64,000 bases of DNA from Aporhodopirellula sallentina SM41 (GTDB lineage Bacteria; Planctomycetota; Planctomycetia; Pirellulales; Pirellulaceae), in contig NZ_ANOH01000117.1 of assembly GCF_000346505.1 (NCBI RefSeq), forward strand, positions 1 through 64,000. The letters run 5' to 3'. A program made the translations under genes and the position numbers. This document shows, in pieces, positions 9,743 to 18,822 of the stretch; within the stretch, counting starts at the first letter, position 1, and the number at the start of each line of letters is the position of its first letter. Under the pieces are notes generated by a model. It saw only the letters and a program-made list of their open reading frames with translations, had not been told where the DNA came from and ran no database searches.

Positions 9743-10405
9743 CTAGCCTTTCGCCACGTGTGAGTCTTGCAAGGCTAGCGTCCACCCTTTTCGGTAGCGA
9801 ATGACGTTGGCGGGCGAACCGACCGCGACAGCACCGTCGGGAACCGCCCGAGTCACCACAGCCCCGGCCCCGACGATCGCGTCACGACCCACGTCGGCCA
9901 TTACAATCGCTCCGGCCCCGATCCAGGCTCCATCACCAATACGAACTTGCGAATACGTTTGTCCCTGTTCGTGCATAGACCGGTCGGAATCATCAGAATC
10001 ATGTTCCCGACCGCCACTGAGGATTTGAACCCCATCGGCCAACATGACCTCCTCACCAATATCAGCGAAACCAATCGAGCAAAAACGGCCAATGAAGGCT
10101 TTTTCGCCGACCACCGCTTCCGCCATTGAAAACACCGAGCTCCAGCCGATATAGACGTCGCGACCGCACTTAGACAAGGTAAACCGGTAAAACGCCTGAC
10201 GCGAAAAGACACCGCGTTTTCCTGGGATTTTCGCGATCGATTCGGATGCTGGAGTCATTGCCCGAGAACCGGTTAGACTCCTCATGAAAAAGTACATTGC
10301 CAGCCGCGGAGCAACATACACCAAAAAACAGCACTGGATACTGCGTTTGATCCATCGAGATGCTTGTTTTGGTGACGACCGAACAACATGCGTTTTGTCA
10401 CTCAT
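9743..10405 (-). CDS. Left-handed beta-helix (hexapeptide) acyltransferase
   Basis: 220 residues from ATG at 10405 (MSDKTHVVRSS), which overlaps the upstream GT4 stop by 8 nt. An upstream in-frame start at 10555 would run 158 nt into that gene and is unlikely. The N-terminal half is basic with a short hydrophobic stretch (CCFLVYVAPRLAMYFF). The rest shows imperfect hexapeptide repeats: EKAFIGRFCSIG, DGAWIGAGAIVMADVG and DAIVGAGAVVTRAVPDG, ending in the VGSPANVIRYRKG seen in WbbJ/LacA-type enzymes. It probably O-acetylates an EPS sugar from acetyl-CoA in the cytoplasm. The WbbJ-like call is firm; the acceptor is unknown. Confidence 0.85.
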   Translation of the reverse strand: MSDKTHVVRSSPKQASRWIKRSIQCCFLVYVAPRLAMYFFMRSLTGSRAMTPASESIAKIPGKRGVFSRQAFYRFTLSKCGRDVYIGWSSVFSMAEAVVGEKAFIGRFCSIGFADIGEEVMLADGVQILSGGREHDSDDSDRSMHEQGQTYSQVRIGDGAWIGAGAIVMADVGRDAIVGAGAVVTRAVPDGAVAVGSPANVIRYRKGWTLALQDSHVAKG

Positions 10406-11618
10406 TCGGTAGCCACGCTTCCAAGCAACGGTCATAGACGTTGGCAACATCTGACATCCGACGGCGAAAGCAATAGTCATTTTGGATGCGAAGACGAGCT
10501 TTCGCGACCATTGAACATCGCATCGCCTCGTCATCAACCATTGACTGAATCGCATCTGCCAATTGCTCAGGGCAATTTGGCTTTACCAACAAGCCGCTTT
10601 CAAGGTTCTCCACAAGCCTAGGAATCCCACCGACGTTGGTCGAGACAATCGGGACCTCGAGCGCCATCGCTTCCAGCAAAACATTCGGCAAACCCTCGGT
10701 AACGCTGCTGAGCACGAACAAGTCAGCGGCCTGCAAAAAGGACCTCGAGTCTTCGATATTTCCCAGAAAGAGAAATCGGTCTTGCAGGCTCGCCGCACGT
10801 ACAAGGTCCTTCAGTTCCGTTTCCAACGGTCCTACGCCTCCGACCCACACGCGGACATTAACGTGCCTTTCGGCCAGTGTTGATACGGCCGCAATTAGAT
10901 CGTGATAGGCCTTTTCTTTTGCCATTCTACCAAGTGAAACGACAAGAAACTCACCCGGTCCTGGCTCTAATACATCGAGTGCTTCAGCTACCTTGCCTCT
11001 AGCTTCCCGGACAGACAAGGAACGTGAATAGTATTCAACGTCGATGGCGTTCTCGATGTGGTGTACTTTTTTGCTGCCCAATGCCCAACGACATGCATCT
11101 ACGTAAAGTTCTCGCGACACGGCAATCGTGGCATCGTAAAACGGCAGGCAAATCCGACCTGCGGTTGCGTAAAGCCAGCTTTTCCACCCCGTAATACACC
11201 ATCCGTGGGCTGTCGTCACAAGCTTCATTGGAAAGCGGCGCCGGACGAGTAGCCCCAGAACGTTCGTTTTGAAATCGTGTGCATGCCAAATCGCCACATT
11301 CCGTCGTCGGCACAATTCGACGAGTTCCCGCACAGAATCTTTTTTAATTCCGGTTCCGTCCACCATTAGGATAATCTCTGCCCCCGCAGAAATCGCACGC
11401 TTCTGAATGACTTGGATGCCAGTATCGTTCTCGGGATACAAATACAAACACGCCGAATCATACCCAAGATCTCGTAGGTATCTCGGCGAATTAAGAATGG
11501 TCTTTTCGGGGCCGCCGCCAACACTGTTAACGATCCGAGTGTGCAATACAAAAGGATGTTTTTTTAAAGTCTTTTGTTGGTCTACAGGATCGATTACGGA
11601 TTTTGAGTTAACTGACAT
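10398..11618 (-). CDS. GT4 family glycosyltransferase
   Basis: 406 residues. The N-terminal acceptor domain has NSVGGGPEKTILNSPRYL and IWHAHDFKTNVLGLLVRR. The donor domain has VVSLGRMAKEKAYHDLIAAV, FLFLGNIEDSRSFLQAADLF and SVTEGLPNVLLEAMALEVP followed by VSTNVGGIPRLV, the canonical GT4 EX7E region. It shares one base with the upstream GT4 gene and overlaps the downstream acyltransferase by 8 nt, so translational coupling is likely. A cytoplasmic EPS repeat-unit enzyme of unknown linkage. Confidence 0.9.
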   Translation of the reverse strand: MSVNSKSVIDPVDQQKTLKKHPFVLHTRIVNSVGGGPEKTILNSPRYLRDLGYDSACLYLYPENDTGIQVIQKRAISAGAEIILMVDGTGIKKDSVRELVELCRRRNVAIWHAHDFKTNVLGLLVRRRFPMKLVTTAHGWCITGWKSWLYATAGRICLPFYDATIAVSRELYVDACRWALGSKKVHHIENAIDVEYYSRSLSVREARGKVAEALDVLEPGPGEFLVVSLGRMAKEKAYHDLIAAVSTLAERHVNVRVWVGGVGPLETELKDLVRAASLQDRFLFLGNIEDSRSFLQAADLFVLSSVTEGLPNVLLEAMALEVPIVSTNVGGIPRLVENLESGLLVKPNCPEQLADAIQSMVDDEAMRCSMVAKARLRIQNDYCFRRRMSDVANVYDRCLEAWLPNE

Positions 11619-12772
11619 TACGATCTTTTCAATTCGGAAGTCAGTGACCGATATAGCTGGTGGTAGGCGTCGTGCATCACCTGGTCGCTGAAGTGCTCAA
11701 AAGCCCTTGCCTTTGCATTCGAGCCGAGTCTTTCACGAAGGCCTTGTTCAGCACTTAGTCGACGGATCGAAGATGAGAATCCGTGGACGTCTCCAGATTC
11801 AATTAGGTAGCCATTTTCGCCATCCACGATTACTTCCGGAACTCCGCCAACGCGACTTGCAACGCATGGTAAACCGTTTGCCATGGCTTCGATTAGGGTT
11901 AGCGGGATCCCCTCGGAGATGCTGGTCAGCATCATCAAATCAGCGGCATTGATGATTTCTGCAACATCATATCGAGTCCCCAGCATGCAGACTTGATCCT
12001 CCAGGCCGTGCTGCTGAATTAATTCTTCAGTCGATGCTCGCAGTTCTCCATCGCCGACGATCACCAATTTGACATGGGGCACGTCTTTCAAATGCGTCCA
12101 AGCGAGAACGGCTGTTGCATGATCCTTCAGCGGATTAAGCCGTGCAACTTGGAACACGGCAACGTCATCCGGCTCCAGTTCCAATCCCTGCCGGCTCTGT
12201 TGACGAGCTTGCTCGCATCGAGCAAACCGTTCCAGATTGATTCCGTTGTAGACCACATCAATACGCGCCGCAGCGATTCCCTCCTTATCAATCAAGGCCT
12301 GCTTGACATTATTCCCTACTGCTACGCAGCGATCACGTCGCCGAAGCAGGACCTGGTTCGCGAGCACTCTTTTGGATTTGCGAACGTCGGGATAGTGTCG
12401 CCCGTGCTCGGTAAACAAAACCGGCGGCAGCGCTCGCCAGGCTTTCCACCAGGGGGAAAATCGACTCATCGCAGCATAAACAAACGGTGTGTATTGGTGT
12501 GCGTGAATCAAATCGACGTCGTGCTGCTGGCAAAAATGAGACAGCCGGCGCATCAATGATCGATCTAATCCGGGTTTTCGTTCGAAACACTCGACCGTGT
12601 ATCCCGAATCGATTAGCTGTTCCCCCAAAGTACCGACTTCATCGAGACACGCAAACACTGTGTGAAACTCCGGAGCTGCAGCGATCGCGAAATCGCGTGC
12701 AAGCATCTCAGCCCCCCCCACCGACAGTGAGTGCACGAACTGGCAAATGGTCACTTTCGAATCGGTTTTCAA
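11618..12772 (-). CDS. GT4 family glycosyltransferase
   Basis: 384 residues. FVHSLSVGGAEMLARDFA is the glycine-rich acceptor-side motif. HAHQYTPFVYAAM, LFTEHGRHYPDVR and VYNGINLERF lead to the donor half with VFQVARLNPLKDHATAV, VCMLGTRYDVAEIINAAD and SISEGIPLTLIEAMANGLP, then VASRVGGVPEVI. This is the standard GT-B/GT4 layout. It lies 19 nt after the MBOAT gene and overlaps the next GT4 by one base, and no membrane helix is seen. It is presumed to build the EPS repeat unit. Confidence 0.9.
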   Translation of the reverse strand: MKTDSKVTICQFVHSLSVGGAEMLARDFAIAAAPEFHTVFACLDEVGTLGEQLIDSGYTVECFERKPGLDRSLMRRLSHFCQQHDVDLIHAHQYTPFVYAAMSRFSPWWKAWRALPPVLFTEHGRHYPDVRKSKRVLANQVLLRRRDRCVAVGNNVKQALIDKEGIAAARIDVVYNGINLERFARCEQARQQSRQGLELEPDDVAVFQVARLNPLKDHATAVLAWTHLKDVPHVKLVIVGDGELRASTEELIQQHGLEDQVCMLGTRYDVAEIINAADLMMLTSISEGIPLTLIEAMANGLPCVASRVGGVPEVIVDGENGYLIESGDVHGFSSSIRRLSAEQGLRERLGSNAKARAFEHFSDQVMHDAYHQLYRSLTSELKRS

Positions 12773-12791
12773 CGCGTTTATTAGGTCACTC

Positions 12792-14222
12792 CTAAAATTG
12801 AAAATAAATGAACTGCGGGGTTCCCATTGTCGCCGCGATCAGCAGCAAAATTGTCGCTGCATAAAGGCAACCGAGCACCGGTGAGGGGCATCGAGATGCA
12901 GCCCAGTCTTGAAGCGATTGCAGTCGAATTTTGGATGAGAAATGAATACAGGACGCAATCGCGAGCACGGCAAGATAAATCCTCGAGGCTTGCATTTGCA
13001 ATTGAGTATTGCCTTCGAAAAACAACCTTAAGTCTGACAATGATTCGATTCGGAACAGCAACCAGCCCAAAAGCACCAAATGAAAGCAGATGATCCACCG
13101 CTTGATCCAGTGGACAGGCGATGTTGGTGATTTCGTATCGGAATTCCCGCGATTCGCAAATGCGTGAGCAATGACCAGCAGCCCACCATGATAGCCCCCC
13201 CACAAAACAAAGTTCATGGCCGCACCATGCCAGAGTCCGCCGAGCAACATCGTCAACATCAAATTGACATAAGTGCGAAGCTTCCCACGACGATTTCCCC
13301 CCAGGGAAAAGTACAGGTAGTCGCGGAGCCATGTAGAGAGCGAAATGTGCCAACGCGACCAGAAATCGCGTATGTCTGTCGCCAGATACGGACGATTGAA
13401 ATTCAGCGGCAACGTAAACCCAAGCAGTGCGGCTGACCCAATCGCGATGTCACTGTAGCCCGAAAAGTCGTAATAAATTTGAAAAGCATAGCCGTACAAG
13501 GCCAGCCATCGATCGATCAAGCTGAACTGTCTTGGATTCGCAAAAACATCATCAACCAACAACACAGCCAGCAGGTCAGCAAATACCACTTTCTTTATCA
13601 GCCCAATACAAATAAGCAGCACTCCGCCGTGGAAAATCGCCGGTGTGATCGTACGCGGTTGATGCAATTGGGGCAAAAACTCTACAGCTCGAACGATCGG
13701 GCCCGCCACCAACTGGGGGAAGAACGATACATAAACAGCAAAGTTGAGGAAGCTCTTTTCATGAGCGATGCGTCGACGGTAAATGTCGATACTGTAGCTC
13801 ATCGTTTGGAAGGTGTAGAACGAAATTCCAACCGGCAAGAGAAACTGCGACCTTCCTAAATCCCACTTAGCACCTACCCAAGCTAAGGCGGATTCACTGG
13901 TTTCAGCAAAAAAATTGAAATACTTAAATGTACCCAGCACGCTCAAGTTGCAGACTAGGCTGGCCGTTAGCCAGGTTTTTCGTTTCCACTTAGCGTCCGC
14001 GGCGTCAAGCCATTTGCCGACAAAAAAATCCACAACGGTCGAACCCAGCAAGAGGCCAGCGTACCGCCAGTCCCAACTCATGTAAAACACGTAGCTTGCA
14101 GCCAGGAGCACGAACCGGCTCGTTGCCAGTTGTTTCCGGGACGACCAAAACGCAATGACGACCACCGCAAGAAAGATGGCGTAGCCGAGCGAATTGAAAA
14201 TCATCGCTGTTTTGGCTCCCAA
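12792..14222 (-). CDS. MBOAT family membrane O-acyltransferase (AlgI/DltB-like)
   Basis: 476 residues and about ten membrane helices. The N-terminal part has FILL-rich helices and SFYTFQTMSYSIDIYRR, found in AlgI-type proteins. The core MBOAT motif is FWSRWHISLSTWLRDYLYF followed by the invariant-histidine segment GGLWHGAAMNFVLWGGYHG. AlgI homologues move acetyl groups across the membrane for O-acetylation of alginate or other glycans. It overlaps the upstream SGNH-type gene by 22 nt, matching the AlgI-AlgJ/X arrangement of a transporter plus a periplasmic acetyl-transfer protein. The full-length core makes it likely to be functional. Confidence 0.93.
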   Translation of the reverse strand: MGAKTAMIFNSLGYAIFLAVVVIAFWSSRKQLATSRFVLLAASYVFYMSWDWRYAGLLLGSTVVDFFVGKWLDAADAKWKRKTWLTASLVCNLSVLGTFKYFNFFAETSESALAWVGAKWDLGRSQFLLPVGISFYTFQTMSYSIDIYRRRIAHEKSFLNFAVYVSFFPQLVAGPIVRAVEFLPQLHQPRTITPAIFHGGVLLICIGLIKKVVFADLLAVLLVDDVFANPRQFSLIDRWLALYGYAFQIYYDFSGYSDIAIGSAALLGFTLPLNFNRPYLATDIRDFWSRWHISLSTWLRDYLYFSLGGNRRGKLRTYVNLMLTMLLGGLWHGAAMNFVLWGGYHGGLLVIAHAFANRGNSDTKSPTSPVHWIKRWIICFHLVLLGWLLFRIESLSDLRLFFEGNTQLQMQASRIYLAVLAIASCIHFSSKIRLQSLQDWAASRCPSPVLGCLYAATILLLIAATMGTPQFIYFQF

Positions 14223-15355
14223 TCCTCAACGACAACACCATCGAGCAACGATGGATGACCGACGATGGATTCAGCCAAAAACTCGCCAACCGCTTGATGC
14301 CCCAATTCAGAAAAGTGAACCGGATCGCGAAATAATTCTGTTTCCCCCCTCGCAAACTTAGCGACGTCAAGAACGACAAAAGTGTCCTTCTGGTCGCGTA
14401 ACTGGTGATTCCACCGATCGAAACACTTGCTCCAAGCGACAGGGGCAAGGTCAGGAATTGTCTTCAGAAGGATCAGCCGATAGTCGTCAGGCAGCGTATT
14501 TAGTTCGCCAGCATGGCTAAAAGCGAACGTGCAAACGGCAAATTTGGCGTCGATGGCCTCTGCAGAGGACTCCAAACGATGCAGATCGCTGAAAAACTGG
14601 GACGCGTACGCGTCTGGAACGTCCGTGTCCAAGATCCGCGCCCCGTTCAAGCGAGCCGTGGCATTCGCCTTGATCAGTTCGTACAGCGAGCACTGTTCGA
14701 TCCACTCTTGAATCGGACCGACAAGCGACGGCAGCCCGCGAGGCGACGTAATCGATTCTTTGATAACCCATTCGTTTTCAGCCGCGCGTAGTCCATTCTT
14801 CACCATGGCAGACAGATCATTGGAGGCTTGGTAAACCAGCACGATATCGGGCTTCCATTCCGCCCCCGTCGCCGCCAACTGATGATTGTTCGTACTCAGA
14901 GTCATTCCCGCACGGCTCGCATTTAAAACCTCAGCTCGTACACCCCGCGCCCGTAGCTCTCTTTCCAAAACAGCAGGGAAGATTCTGTCCAATGGTGTTC
15001 GCCGGTCCTCCGCATGCGAAGAGGAAGCGACCCAAACTCGTAGGGTGCCACTCTCTCTGCTAGTCGGGATCACAACACTTCGAAACGGGAATGCATCTGT
15101 GGGACCAGCTTGGCTATCACCTCTAAGTCCGTTCTGCCCCGAAACGCTCAATAGCGTGTCGGAATGCGAGCTTCCAAAAATGTGTGTCGCAAACCCGCGT
15201 TGAGCAGCACGATACTCAACAACCAATTCAGTGAAGACAAGGAAGAACAATGCCCATAGCAAAGGCCCGACCCATCTGGTGACAGACAAAGTGGCTGACG
15301 ACGATTTCTCCATTAAACGTCTGTCAAACACAGTTTTTTGGAACCGAATCATCAT
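14201..15355 (-). CDS. Membrane-anchored SGNH/GDSL-like protein (AlgJ/AlgX-like partner of MBOAT)
   Basis: 384 residues. One N-terminal membrane segment (WVGPLLWALFFLVFTELVV) points the rest to the periplasm. SGNH-like blocks are WVASSSHAEDRRTP (candidate nucleophile Ser), LNASRAGMTLSTNNH (block II Gly), VYQASNDLSAM (block III Asn) and the C-terminal DPVHFSELGHQAV with the Asp-x-x-His pair. Its 3' end overlaps the MBOAT gene by 22 nt. Such pairs finish O-acetylation of secreted polysaccharides. The exact nucleophile could be Ser in SSSH but I cannot align it here. Function is inferred from motif plus neighbour. Confidence 0.75.
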   Translation of the reverse strand: MMIRFQKTVFDRRLMEKSSSATLSVTRWVGPLLWALFFLVFTELVVEYRAAQRGFATHIFGSSHSDTLLSVSGQNGLRGDSQAGPTDAFPFRSVVIPTSRESGTLRVWVASSSHAEDRRTPLDRIFPAVLERELRARGVRAEVLNASRAGMTLSTNNHQLAATGAEWKPDIVLVYQASNDLSAMVKNGLRAAENEWVIKESITSPRGLPSLVGPIQEWIEQCSLYELIKANATARLNGARILDTDVPDAYASQFFSDLHRLESSAEAIDAKFAVCTFAFSHAGELNTLPDDYRLILLKTIPDLAPVAWSKCFDRWNHQLRDQKDTFVVLDVAKFARGETELFRDPVHFSELGHQAVGEFLAESIVGHPSLLDGVVVEDWEPKQR

Positions 15356-15412
15356 TTATTTAAACACAACCGTTTTGCATCGCGATAGGCGTTCTGCTAG
15401 AAACCTAACCTA

Positions 15413-16369
15413 TTAACGGAAAAACGAAAGCAAGGAAACGAGCATTGCAGTTGATCTCGCCGCAAAATAGGTGAGATAGATCAGGAAGTATTGTGGGGAC
15501 CGAACTAAGTTTCCTTTGGCTAGGATCGCGCGAATGGTGTAGGCGACGGGCAATGCTATCGTGACTAGGACACTAAATCCAAAAAACGGAGTTACTTGAC
15601 TGCGCCTAAAGCAGTCTACAAGAGCTATCACAATGCAAGAAACGCCCGCGAAGAAGTAAATTGGTGCGACCAGGCTTGGCACCTCTGCTAAGGTCCAGCG
15701 ACCAGAGCGAATGCCGCTAAAGCTGTGCTTTCCGTGCCAAATCTCTTTCTTGAAAAACTCGAGTAAGTTCTCTGGTTCTCGGTGGTGATACACTTGAATT
15801 TTCGGGTCGGAAACCATCGGGCCTAGACTGGATATGCGAAATCCAAGATCAGCGTCCTCGCAGGTCTCCAACTCTTCATTGAATCCACCAACCTCTTCAA
15901 AAGCCGTACGTCGCACCCAAACATTAGCCGACGGTATCCAGCGAACTGCCATTCTCTTGGGGCGTTTCTTGCGTTTTAAAAAACTCCACCCTCGTTGCAC
16001 CCAAGTCGTGCCATCTAACGGTACGCTTGGTGGACATCCGCCTCCTACAACTTCGTGATCCAAAAAGAGATCCATGCCGCTCTGCGTCCACCCCGGAGCC
16101 ACAGTGCAGTCCGCATCCAAAAACGCCACGACATCACCGCCTGATGCAGTAACTCCAGCGTTCCGTTGTGCGGCGATAGTGGAACGGGCATGCTGCACTA
16201 CACGAACACCTAGTGACCTGGCAATAGCGACGGTTTGGTCAGTTGAGCCTGCGTCAACCACTATGATCTCCACGTCGTAAGCCTCACTTGAGTCCTGCTT
16301 GACCGAGCGAATGCAATCGCCGATAAAACTCTCTTCATTTAAGCACGGAATAATGACGGACAATTTCAA
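15413..16369 (-). CDS. GT2 family glycosyltransferase with C-terminal membrane helices
   Basis: 318 residues. The GT2 fold begins MKLSVIIPCLNEESFIGDC; IIVVDAGSTDQTVAIA and VAFLDADCTVAPGW give the nucleotide-binding Asp and the DXD motif (DAD). CEDADLGFRISSLG is the catalytic ED-type region. Two or three hydrophobic helices follow after residue 230. Its ATG overlaps the stop of the double-GT2 gene by 4 nt. It is a likely EPS chain-building enzyme at the inner membrane. Confidence 0.9.
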   Translation of the reverse strand: MKLSVIIPCLNEESFIGDCIRSVKQDSSEAYDVEIIVVDAGSTDQTVAIARSLGVRVVQHARSTIAAQRNAGVTASGGDVVAFLDADCTVAPGWTQSGMDLFLDHEVVGGGCPPSVPLDGTTWVQRGWSFLKRKKRPKRMAVRWIPSANVWVRRTAFEEVGGFNEELETCEDADLGFRISSLGPMVSDPKIQVYHHREPENLLEFFKKEIWHGKHSFSGIRSGRWTLAEVPSLVAPIYFFAGVSCIVIALVDCFRRSQVTPFFGFSVLVTIALPVAYTIRAILAKGNLVRSPQYFLIYLTYFAARSTAMLVSLLSFFR

Positions 16370-18822
16370 TGTTGCATCTCCGATGAAGCCTGCGGATCAC
16401 CAAAACCGGAACGCGTCGCTGGATTCCAGCTTGAAGTCGTATGCCCCAACAATTCCATCAAGATCCCCCATCCCATACCAAGCATTACTACATGGCCGAA
16501 AGCCAATAGCCTTCCAAAGGCAAACTGTCGAATCCAATACTCAGGCAAAATCCATGGCATTACGTTGACGGCGACAAACAACACAGATCCACTCGCTAGC
16601 CAATACGGCGTAGATATAGAAATCGCAACTATTGCGAGCAATGCAGTGAGCAGTAGAAACGGAGTTGCCCAACGAGCTAGCTTGTGGAATACAAATGCAA
16701 TAAACGGAAATCCCGTGTGTGGCATCGGGTGCGTTCCTCGCTGCAAGCATTGGACGACACCACGCCCCAATCGCTCCCTGCGACGAAATTCATCGCTCAC
16801 ACGGGTACAAGAATTTTCAAAGGCTCTAGCCATCGCGACAGTTTGAATCGTTCGCCCTTGATTTAGCGCCGCGGCAGAAATTGAAAAATCATCAAGGATA
16901 CAGTCGAATGCTGGCGGAATAAATGACTCTCGACGGATCGCGTAGAGCCCACCATCCACACAGACAGCAGACTTCCACGCGGATTCCCAGGTCAGCACCT
17001 GAAATTCAAATGTCTGGTAGTCTCCTTCACATCGAAGTAGTTCATTTGGAGACTTAAGGCGGACATCCGCAACCGTACAAGCAACCAAAGGATCCTTCAG
17101 GCCGGCGACCAAATGTTTGGCAGCATCGGCATCTACATTGACGTTCGCGTCGGTCAGCAGTAGCACGGAACCTATGGAAGCATTAAAGCCAACCTTCAAG
17201 GCAGTAGCCTTTCCACCTCGGTTGGGCAGGCCAATAAACTTGATGCACTTGCCAAACTCCGACGCAATTTCAGCCGTTCTGTCTTCACTAGCGTCGTCGA
17301 CAACAACCACCTCAATGCAGTCACTCGGATAGTTCAATTTGAGACTATTTTGAATTTTTTTCTCGATGCAAACCTCTTCATTCCGTGCTGGGATAATGAC
17401 ACTCAGCATCGGTAGCTTCGGATCGGTATTCGACTCAACCGCCTGTGAGCTTAATTGCCGCTCATTCAATTTCGCGTTTGCTTTAAGAACCAAAGGAAAT
17501 GCAATGTGGGAACTTACCAAGCTAACGCAGCAAACAGCGAGAGTTGCCTGCGGGAACAACAAACTTGCCGCGATCGCGATCATCAGCAACAAAGGCAGCA
17601 ACCACCGGAATGACCTACCTCGCGACGTCTTCTGCATTTGAACAGACTGCTCACGGTCAGGTTTCCACGTTGCGTGTTTTCGCCCCACACAGTAGTGGAG
17701 GATCCCGTGAGCCGCAGCTAGGTTTCCCAAACAGAAGTAGAATGGGATTGAGAAAAGCCGAAGTGCTCGCAACCGTTGAATTGCACCCAATGCGGCCAAG
17801 CTACAGAATGCTGTTTGTCCTCCGCATAAAGCAATGGCAATCCAACTATTTCCAGTCACGGCAGAAGCGCTGGCTAACAACCAAGCCACGAGTATCAAGA
17901 AGGCGGTAAACCAACGCAATACTTTATGACTGATCAGATGAAAGGCAAACAAGCCTGTTCGAAACGGGTTAGCAGCAGGCCATTCTCGAACAAATGCCCG
18001 GAAACTGCGATTAGCGATCCGGACTTTACGTCGATATTCGCCGCCAAAAGAGCCGGCAACTCGCTCCACACAGACAGCATCAGGTTCGTAGACCCCTCGG
18101 TAACCCAACTGAATAATTTGCAGAGGATTGATGAAATCATTGATATCGTCGTCACGTAGCGGTTTAAATAGTGACCGCCGTATTGCATAAATTGCACCAT
18201 CTCCACCAACGACTGAGTCAACTCGGCTTTCCCATCGTTTCAGCAAAGTCTCATACTTCCAGTAAAACCCTTCCGACTCACTAACCTGGTCACCTTCGGA
18301 CTCTAAGTACTTTTGCTGGCCGACCACGTAACCGACGGTGGGGTCACGAAAGTGCTTCACGAGATACTGAATGGCATCTGGTCGAAACATTGCATTGGCG
18401 TCGGTAAATACAACGAAATTGTGTTTGCACTCCGGGACAAACCGCGTCAAACCCGCTGATTTACCGCGACGCTCAGGCATTCTAGCCAGACGCACATCAG
18501 TCGCGTCGAACCCCTTGACAATTTCGTCGGTGCCGTCATCAGAGCAATCTGAAATGACGATACATTCAAGCCGCTCCTTCGGGAAATTGAGATCCGCTAC
18601 GTTTTGAAGCTTGTCTAGGATCACCTCTGCTTCATTGTAGGCACTGATGACAATACTAACGCCTGGCGAAAGCTCGTCATTTGCCACGTCACTGAGATTT
18701 CGGTGTCTGTGATTAATTAGGCAACCGAGCCCCCAAAGCCACAACGGATAGCCAAGCCAAGGCCAAGCAGCGATAGCAAGAAGCACGATGCTAGTTCCCC
18801 AGAGATGCCAACCTGTCATCAA
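16366..18822 (-). CDS. Tandem fusion of two GT2 glycosyltransferase domains, multi-pass membrane protein
   Basis: 818 residues holding two complete processive-type GT2 units. Unit 1 (residues about 50-400) has VSIVISAYNEAEVILDKL, VFTDANAMFRPDA, SVVGGDGAIYAIRR, DDINDF and RRKVRIANR, then several helices. Unit 2 (about 470-800) has LSVIIPARNEEVCIEKK, LLTDANVNVDADA, VCVDGGLYAIRR, CILDDFSISAAAL and EFRRRERLGRG, then helices. Both keep the DXD-like DAN and the acidic catalytic residues, so both could be active. Single-unit relatives are normal in EPS loci; the fusion suggests two consecutive sugar additions by one polypeptide. It overlaps both neighbours by 4 nt. Confidence 0.9.
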   Translation of the reverse strand: MMTGWHLWGTSIVLLAIAAWPWLGYPLWLWGLGCLINHRHRNLSDVANDELSPGVSIVISAYNEAEVILDKLQNVADLNFPKERLECIVISDCSDDGTDEIVKGFDATDVRLARMPERRGKSAGLTRFVPECKHNFVVFTDANAMFRPDAIQYLVKHFRDPTVGYVVGQQKYLESEGDQVSESEGFYWKYETLLKRWESRVDSVVGGDGAIYAIRRSLFKPLRDDDINDFINPLQIIQLGYRGVYEPDAVCVERVAGSFGGEYRRKVRIANRSFRAFVREWPAANPFRTGLFAFHLISHKVLRWFTAFLILVAWLLASASAVTGNSWIAIALCGGQTAFCSLAALGAIQRLRALRLFSIPFYFCLGNLAAAHGILHYCVGRKHATWKPDREQSVQMQKTSRGRSFRWLLPLLLMIAIAASLLFPQATLAVCCVSLVSSHIAFPLVLKANAKLNERQLSSQAVESNTDPKLPMLSVIIPARNEEVCIEKKIQNSLKLNYPSDCIEVVVVDDASEDRTAEIASEFGKCIKFIGLPNRGGKATALKVGFNASIGSVLLLTDANVNVDADAAKHLVAGLKDPLVACTVADVRLKSPNELLRCEGDYQTFEFQVLTWESAWKSAVCVDGGLYAIRRESFIPPAFDCILDDFSISAAALNQGRTIQTVAMARAFENSCTRVSDEFRRRERLGRGVVQCLQRGTHPMPHTGFPFIAFVFHKLARWATPFLLLTALLAIVAISISTPYWLASGSVLFVAVNVMPWILPEYWIRQFAFGRLLAFGHVVMLGMGWGILMELLGHTTSSWNPATRSGFGDPQASSEMQH

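Noticed and set aside
10406-10555. Upstream start for the hexapeptide acyltransferase
   Set aside because: It would overlap the GT4 gene by 158 nt; ATG at 10405 fits the usual coupling.
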